This document shows, piece after piece, positions 57,970 through 64,000 of a DNA stretch of 64,000 bases; positions within the stretch are counted from its first letter, which is position 1; each line of letters starts with the position of its first letter. Where the stretch lies: NCBI GenBank assembly GCA_037953625.1, contig CM075652.1, positions 18,868,501 to 18,932,500 on the forward strand, read 5' to 3'. Source of the stretch: Crotalaria pallida. Taxonomy: Eukaryota; Streptophyta; Magnoliopsida; Fabales; Fabaceae. The translations under genes and the position numbers were made by a program. The notes below the pieces were generated by a model that was given only the letters and a program-made list of their open reading frames with translations, was not told the DNA's origin and made no database searches.

Positions 57970-59610
57970 TGTTAAATCTAGTGTGCATGTGCATGTGGAT
58001 ATTGTTAGATCTATTATACAAGTGCATGGTTTTGATAATGACAATGTTTTGAACAAGCTCAAGTCTTGGAGAAGCTCACCAAAGAACAACAAAAGCAACT
58101 ATGATGAAGAGAAAGCAAGCTCAAGGACTTCAATATGTATTTTGATTGTAATATCTTTATTTTGAGTATTAGAGTTTTGGGTAGAGTTATTAGAGGGTAG
58201 TGAATCTCTATCAAGTGCATGATCATATTATATCTTGAGTATTTCACTTAACCTAAAATCAATAGGTGGCTTAAACATTTTAAAGATAAGGTTTAATTTT
58301 GAGAAAAAAAAAGTTTTTAATTGATTTTTACAGTGTTTAATCGATTAACAAGGTTGATTAATCGATTAGCAGAATTTTCATCAGGTATTAATCGATTACC
58401 ATAAGTGATTAATCGATTAACATAAAATCAACAGTGGTTAATCGATTAGCTATGTGTCTTAATCAATTAACACAAGCAGTTATGTGTTTTAAATCAGTTT
58501 TTCACTTCTCAAAATTAGTTTTTAAGTTTCCAAACCTTTGGGTATTCTATATAAACCTTTTCCTAATCATTGTGATAAAAAAAGCTTCATTTTCACATCA
58601 TTTTAGAAAGATCAAAGCCACACTATTCTCTCAACATTCTCTCTCACTTTTACAAAGATCAAAGTTCTTATTTTTATATCTTTGATCAAGAAGCTTTGAA
58701 TCTCAAGTTTAATTGTTCATATTTCTTGAAGAAGATTCAAATAGGATTTTGTTTTTCATAGAGTTGTAATCATTGCAAAAAGCAAACTATCTACAACAAG
58801 AAGAAGTCTTGGTGGTGTTCATCAAGCAAATTGAAGTGGAATCCTTGGTGGTGTTCATCAAGTATTTGGAAGTCTTGTTGTGTTAACAAGCAAAGTGGAA
58901 GTCTTGGTTTGTGTGTGATCATCCAAGCAAGAGAAGAGGTTAGATTAGAAGTTCAATAGGATTGCAAGACAAGAGAAGGGTTATCTCTTGGAGGCTATCA
59001 AGAAGGGTATCTTGAGAGGCGGATTACTTGTAATTTGAGAATTCTAATTCCTTAGTGAAATCTCTCTTGTAAAGTGGGGACTGGATGTAGCTCTCAGTGG
59101 AGGAGAGTGAACCAGTATAAAATCTCTGTGCAGTATCTCTATCCCTTAATCTTTTAATTTCTGCATATTTGAATTGTTCTTGATTGAAAACCTAAAAAAG
59201 ATTGATTTTCTAATAATTGAATGAAATAGGTTTTAATAGTTCTAATTGATTTGGGGAAAACCTTTTTCATAATCTAGGTAATCATTAACAATCTTGGTGT
59301 TAATCAATTCCACGCTATCTCTGATATTCTATGTTAATTGATTGATTTTCGTTTTCGTTTGAGAAGTGATTTTTGAGTTTTCTACAGTGATTAATCGATT
59401 AACTGATATCAGCTCTCAGGCATTAATCGATTAGTGGCTTCTATTAATCGATTAACACATGCAGATTTTGTGAAAATCATTCGTTTTAATTGTTTTTATT
59501 TGTTTTATTCGAAAATCTTTCAAGGTTTCTTTAACACCTATTTAACCCCTCCTTCTAGGTGTTATCCTAGTGTTTTCTAGTTAATTCATCCATCGATTAT
59601 AGTCCCTACA
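57970..59610 (+). repeat. 5' LTR of the copia element
   Basis: Starts TGTTAAATCTAG and ends AGTCCCTACA. It holds two clusters of the palindrome TAATCGATTA (58326-58475, about six copies; 59388-59458, three copies) and repeated AAGTCTTGGTGGTGTTCATCAAG-like phrases at 58805-58920. Followed at 59614 by TCTATCAAAGCTC, a mutated initiator-Met PBS. Confidence 0.8.
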
Positions 59611-59680
59611 ATTTCTATCAAAGCTCGGTCGAAAGACACGAGCATAGAACTTTATCGTAAAGATCCCTGAGGAAACTACA

Positions 59681-60882
59681 ATGGGTTCTACGAATCCCTT
59701 TGGTGGTGAAGGTGCTTCAATAAACCGCCCTCCTATGTTTGGTGGAGAGGGTTATGCTTATTGGAAAGTTAGAATGAAAATCTTTATTGAAGCAATAGAT
59801 GTGAATATCTGGGAAGCTATTGAGAATGGTCCTCATATTCCCTCAAAACAAGTAGAAGGTGCATCTCAACTCATTCCCAAAGATAAGTGGACCGAGATGA
59901 TAAAAAGAAATTCAATATGATTTAAAAGCTAAAAACATCATCTCTTCGGCTCTATGTAATGATGCGTTCTTTAGGGTCTCCCAATGTCAAAATGCCAAAG
60001 AAATGTGGGACACCTTGCAAGTCACACATGAAGGCACTAGTGAAGTTAGGAGTGCTAGATTAATTTCTTTAATGCATGAATATGAATTGTTTCGTATGTT
60101 GCCTAATGAATCAATATGTGATATGAAAAAACGCTTTACTCATATTATTAATCATCTCATTGCTCTTGGTAAGACTTTTCTGAATTGTGAAATTATTAAC
60201 AAAGTGTTAAGATGTCTAAGCAGGGAATGGAAACCTAAGGTTACTGCAATTATAGAATCAAAGGACTTGGACACCATGGACTTAGCAACACTTTTCGGAA
60301 AGCTTCAAGAACATGAACTAGAGCTTGGACGTTTGAGTATGCATGAAGAGTCGGATAAGAACAAAGGAAGAAAAGGAATCGCTCTTAAAGCTAAAAGTTC
60401 ATATAATAGAGAAAAGAGTTCCGATAGTGAAGATTCCGATTCGGACATTGATGAAGAGACTATGCAACTTCTATTAAGAAAATTTAGCAAGCATCTAAGG
60501 AGAAAAGGAAGGTTGAACAAAGATAAGAGGAAAAAGACAAATTCCCCACACTACAAAACCAAGTCAACAAAAGAAGGAGTAGTTTTCCATGAATGTGGAA
60601 AACCAGGTCATCTCAAATACTCGTGCTCAAAGTATCTCAAAAAGATTGAAAAAGAGAAGAAACATCCAAAGCACAAAAAGGCATACATTGTATGGGATGA
60701 AAAAGAAAAGGGAAGCACATCAAATAGTTCTTCGGATGATGAAGAAATCGTTGCACTTAGCTTACTAGTTCAAGTAGATGAAGAAGAAAGCTCAAATGAT
60801 GAGTCAAATGAACAAAGCGAGGAAAGCAATGTAAGTGACACTAAATCCGAAACTTCTTCCAAGTATGAAATATTATATAATG
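59681..60882 (+). pseudogene. copia gag, frameshifted and truncated
   Basis: Begins MGSTNPFGGEGASINRPP and YAYWKVRMKIFIEAID, the gag (UBN2/DUF4219-type) start. A frameshift near 59910 separates it from the second frame (MWDTLQVTHEGTSEVRSARL, FTHIINHLIALGK). A CCHC knuckle follows, but its first Cys is His (FHECGKPGHLKYSC). The acidic C-terminal stretch is cut by LTR-D. Inactive. Confidence 0.85.
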
Positions 60883-61255
60883 TGTAACATCCTGATTTTC
60901 TTTTGTATTATAAATTTTTAGTTTGATCAAATTAAATGATAAATTCTTTTATATATATATATATATATATATTTATTAAAGTGTTGGTATTTTCATAAAG
61001 TACCTTATATTATTTCTATTTGACTATTTTATTTATATACCTTAAAAGTAAACTCATTTAGAGTAATTACCCTATATGGAAAAATACATTTTTATATGTT
61101 ACTTGTTTTTTACATATTCAATATTATTTTATGTTTAATATTTCCAAACTTCTAACTCTATGATTTTTTTTATGTGTGTTCATTTGATGATTTAAAATTT
61201 ATTGAAGGTATTTCTTTGGATTAAAAATAAATAAATAGATAATAATAGTAATATT

Positions 61256-61271
61256 AGTAGTAGTAGTAGTA

Positions 61272-61321
<50 letters not shown>
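61256..61321. repeat. (TAG)n/(TAA)n microsatellite in LTR-D
   Basis: About five TAG units followed by about 18 TAA units, in the promoter-side part of LTR-D. Confidence 0.85.
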
Positions 61322-61322
<1 letters not shown>

Positions 61323-62714
61323 TTAAAAAAAAATAAAGAGGAAGGGGTTCGAAACCCCCCCCCCCCAACTCCTCCTTCTTCTCCAGCCGGCCCTAACTTT
61401 GGGAAACACCACCTCCCTTCCATACTTCTCCTCTTCCACAGCCTCCACCGCCTTCAATCCCGCCGGCGCCGCCCTGAAGCAAGCCACCACCACCTGTCCT
61501 TCTCTCTCTCTCTCTCCATCTCACGCTCTCTCTCTCCCTCTCCTACCTCGCGATTTCTCTCTCACTGTGGGTTGCGAATCGCGACTCCCTCCCTCTGCAG
61601 ATCGGACCGCCGAAGTCAACCGCCACGAGCAAGCAACCAGCCCCGTCGCCGTCTCCTCTCCCTGGAATCGCCGCCGCCGAACCTAACCGCAGTGCCAATC
61701 GCAGCCGTCACCTCTCTTGCTCGCGAACCGACTGCCACCGCCATACACGAAGCTCTCAAACCAGGGCCATTGACCAGCCACCATCTCCAACTCCTCCAGT
61801 CTGTGGTGTCCGCTGTGGGTCAAGATCAACCGCCAACCTTTTGGCCTTGCTGTGGTGGTTGTATGGTTGGTTCAGATCGGGTTCAACCGTTGGAGCCAAT
61901 TTCTCTCTTAACTGGGAGACTCATGTAGCTTTAGAGTCCAACCGACCCCGGTCGTGTAAGCCGTAGTTGCCGCTGGTGGATTTGGACTAGTTCGACGTAA
62001 GCCGCAGCGGGATCGCCTCACCGAGCCGTAAGTCAGGTTCTAATAGAACCCTGAGGTAAGGGGTTTTTTACCTTGCTTTAGAGAGTATTTTCTGATTAGT
62101 ATATAATACTGGCTAAGAATAGGTGGGTATGCTTGTGACTGATTATTTGGGTAATTAATTTAGATTAAATATAAAGTAAGAAAATAAATGAAATGAACCA
62201 TAAATTGATATTTGTGATTGAATATACAGGCTAAGTGCTAAGTGCTATATGTTATCATGTATGTTTATTTGGAGAACACGAACTCTGGTTGTTAATTGTG
62301 AATGATTATAAGTGATTATTGTTTTGTATGTCTGGTTGATTTAAAGAGATATATGTGAATCATATAAGTGGTTGAATTGTGATGTTTGTGTGCTAAATGT
62401 GTATTGCATAATGAATTAAATAATAACTAAAAGAAAGTATGTATGTATGAGATGTAAACTAGAATGAGAACTAAGGAATAGAAAGAGTTAAAAACGTCAT
62501 GGTATAAACTTAGGGAATTGAAAATGTAGAGTGTGAAAATTGTTGTGTATGCTTGCATGATAAATGTGTGTTGAATGACGAATGAGATAACAAAATAATA
62601 ATAAAAGGCAAGAGAGAAAAGGACAATTATAAAGAAATTAAAGAAGAGAAAAGATAATAAATGAAAAGAATAACTAAATAAGATAAACGGAATGAGGATG
62701 AGAATAGTAAAAGG

Positions 62715-63112
62715 ATACTTGTCACAGGTTAGGTCAGAAGGACCTGGTCGTGAGACCCTGTGGCCAATTGATAAAAGATTAATAAAAGAATGGGCCGGCG
62801 CAGGTTAGATCGTGGGATCTGGTCGTAAGACCCTGTGGCCAACGCAGGTTAGATAGTATGATCTGGTCGTGAGACCCTATGGCGCAGGTTAGGTCGAAAT
62901 ATCTGGTCGTGAGACCCTGTGACATAGGTTAGGTCATATGAATCTGGTCGTTAGACCTTGTGGATAGATAATAAAGAGTTGTCTGGTGCAGGTTAGGTCG
63001 TTGGGCCTGGTCGTTAGACCCTGTGACCAGCTAAATGAAAGGAATTGAATAAAGAATATTTTGGTGCAGGTTAGGTCGGTGGGCCTGGTCGTGAGACCCT
63101 ATAGCCAAATTA
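62715..63112 (+). repeat. Hairpin array of LTR-D (three-way-junction units)
   Basis: Seven units of about 40 bp. The first unit (62724-62762) reads CACAG, then AGGTC-AGAAG-GACCT, then GGTC-GTGA-GACC, then CTGTG: an outer stem holding two hairpins. The left hairpin varies with compensation (AGGTC/GACCT, AGATC/GATCT, AGAT/ATCT, AGGTC/GGCCT with wobble). The right one is constant with GTGA, GTAA or GTTA loops. Some neighbouring units are separated by AATAAAAGA-like spacers. Confidence 0.85.
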
Positions 63113-63840
63113 ATAAAAAGAAAGAATACAAGAAAGAAAGAGAAGAAAACAAGAAAAATATAAAAGAAAGAAATAAAGAGAGAAGGCAAGATTGAAAGAT
63201 AATAGGATGTGAGTGAGAGAAAAGAGAATCAACAACACATGAAAAAGATAAAAGAGCGAAGAATATGGGTTTACGAGTGGCTAAGGGAATTCTTGTTTGT
63301 GTGTGATGCATGCTTGGTTTGATGATTGAAAATATGTGTTACGTGCTAAATGTGTTTGACTTAGTAGGTCATTATGTTTAGTTAGAAACTACTTTCTACT
63401 TCATGTGTAAAGCTCACCCTTACAACCATTTTTCAGGTACTGAGCTTGGAGCTTGCACAGTTTCTGGCCGAGCAGGTTGAACCTCCACTACGTGGAGTGT
63501 CCGTTTATTATTTTATGAGTGGACTGCAGTTTTAGCTATGTTAAAAACTATTATTTTGTAATTTAAAGATATGTATTAGTTGTACGCCCCTATTTGAGAT
63601 ATTTGGGGCATTAGGATCTATTTCTGGATAATATTTAAACGTTTTATGTTTTAAAAGTTCGCTGGTCTGGACAGGTTAAGTAGGTACAAAGTTGGAAATT
63701 TTGGTAAAATCCGAAAAACAGAGGAAACTCTGTCCGTTTTTCCTGAAAAATATTCTTAAGTATTTTAATTTAAAAAGAAATTTTCAAGTACCAATTTTTA
63801 TAAAATCCTAAATTAACTAAATACCTGTGAGGGTGTTACA

Positions 63841-64000
63841 TTATGGTATCGGAGCAGTTTTTCCTCGGCCTTTGGAGTGTGAACTCATAACTCCTGTGGT
63901 TTACTCAGGAAGCGAGTAACCAATAGATAGAGTCAAGTCTTATGTTAACTAACTAGATGGATAAATATAGATGCATATAGGTAAGTATGCTTAGCTGAGT
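63841..64000 (+). mobile_element. Internal region of gypsy element D, start only
   Basis: The PBS TGGTATCGGAGC (63845-63856; one mismatch to the initiator-Met type) is followed by AGTTTTTCCTCGGCCTTTGG, GGAAGCGAGTAA and AGTCAAGT, closely matching the start of the internal region of element F at 53923-54018. The element continues beyond the window. Confidence 0.8.

Larger units (their letters stand above)
57970..60882 (+). mobile_element. Ty1/copia element, 5' part (SIRE-like)
   Basis: A 1641-bp 5' LTR, a PBS and a gag frame, then interruption by LTR-D at 60883. Pol and the 3' LTR must be outside the window. The target pentamer on the left is CGTCC (57965-57969). Long LTR, PBS type and gag style suggest the SIRE/Maximus lineage. 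Confidence 0.8.
60883..63840 (+). repeat. 5' LTR of a second gypsy element (LTR-D)
   Basis: 2958 bp, TGTAACATCCTGATTTTC to GGGTGTTACA, followed by a PBS. The left target pentamer is TAATG (60878-60882). Parts in order: AT-rich start with (TA)n, a (TAA)n run at 61268-61321, a C10 tract at 61358, a GC/CT-rich leader to 62050, the donor GAG|GTAAGG (62056), a seven-unit array (62715-63112), the acceptor TTTTTCAG (63436) and a CTCCAC-TAC-GTGGAG hairpin (63483-63497). Open frames in the GC-rich leader lack any recognisable protein character. Confidence 0.85.

Noticed and set aside
61399..61928. Overlapping open frames in GC-rich DNA
   Set aside because: This is the leader of LTR-D upstream of the candidate donor. 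Low-complexity CTCTCT tracts and no protein motif.
62715..63112. Regularly spaced repeats that could suggest a CRISPR array (also at 52743, 56937 and 21645)
   Set aside because: Eukaryotic LTR context, the repeats themselves vary, there are no unique spacers of even length and no cas genes. They are tandem hairpin units.

Overview
The window looks like nuclear DNA of a legume (Fabaceae), probably the clover/medic/pea side of the family. The main pointers are an intact legume lectin whose loop and C-terminal motifs I recall from Trifolieae lectins, plant introns with GT-AG borders, and an almost complete filling of plant transposable elements. The species is inferred only. Two host genes look intact, both on the minus strand: a four-exon STRICTOSIDINE SYNTHASE-LIKE gene (9180 down to 1546, 379 codons once the introns are removed) and a single-exon legume lectin (42750 down to 41890, 286 aa). 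A FAR1/FHY3-type (MULE transposase derived) pseudogene lies at 32.7-34.9 kb.

Layout. 0-9.2 kb: the strictosidine-synthase-like gene; its introns hold two tRNA-derived SINEs, two Stowaway MITEs, a 516-bp Mutator-type MITE and a 1.2-kb foldback carrying a PPR gene fragment. 9.7-18.3 kb: a 5'-truncated LINE with an 11-bp target duplication, into which an LTR element (9860-15297, TSD AAATA) and a solo LTR (16354-17712, TSD ATGAG) inserted. 18.6-23.2 kb: an hAT-like non-autonomous element split by a 3.6-kb LTR (LTR-A). 23.2-24.3 kb: decayed, possibly pararetrovirus-like sequence. 26.3-29.9 kb: a 3.6-kb solo LTR (LTR-B, TSD AATAC). 30-32 kb: part of a third such LTR (LTR-C) with a 1.25-kb solo LTR inside. 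35.0-35.6 kb: two 5S-rRNA-bearing Cassandra-like ends in inverted orientation. 36.6-37.7 kb: three MITEs. 38.0-41.2 kb: a short-LTR Ty3/gypsy element with an inverted 5' end. 43.4 kb to the end: a nest in which a gypsy element (LTR-F) received an En/Spm (CACTA) transposon in its 5' LTR and a copia element in its 3' LTR; the copia gag was then broken by another gypsy element whose 5' LTR (LTR-D) and PBS end the window.

Most unusual signal. The long LTRs A, B, D and F do not look alike over most of their length, yet share a layout: a leader, a plausible splice donor (clear in B, D and F: GAG followed by GTAWGG), an internal array of 7-11 hairpin units, a plausible acceptor, and then a short tail to the LTR end. 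Within an array the loops are conserved while the stem sequences change and stay complementary. LTR-D units can be drawn as a three-way junction with a GNRA-type loop. LTRs A, B and C and the copia LTR also carry clusters of perfect CpG-centred palindromes (ACTCGAGT, TAACCGGTTA, TAATCGATTA). I know of no named system that matches this, and I treat it as the best candidate for something undescribed.
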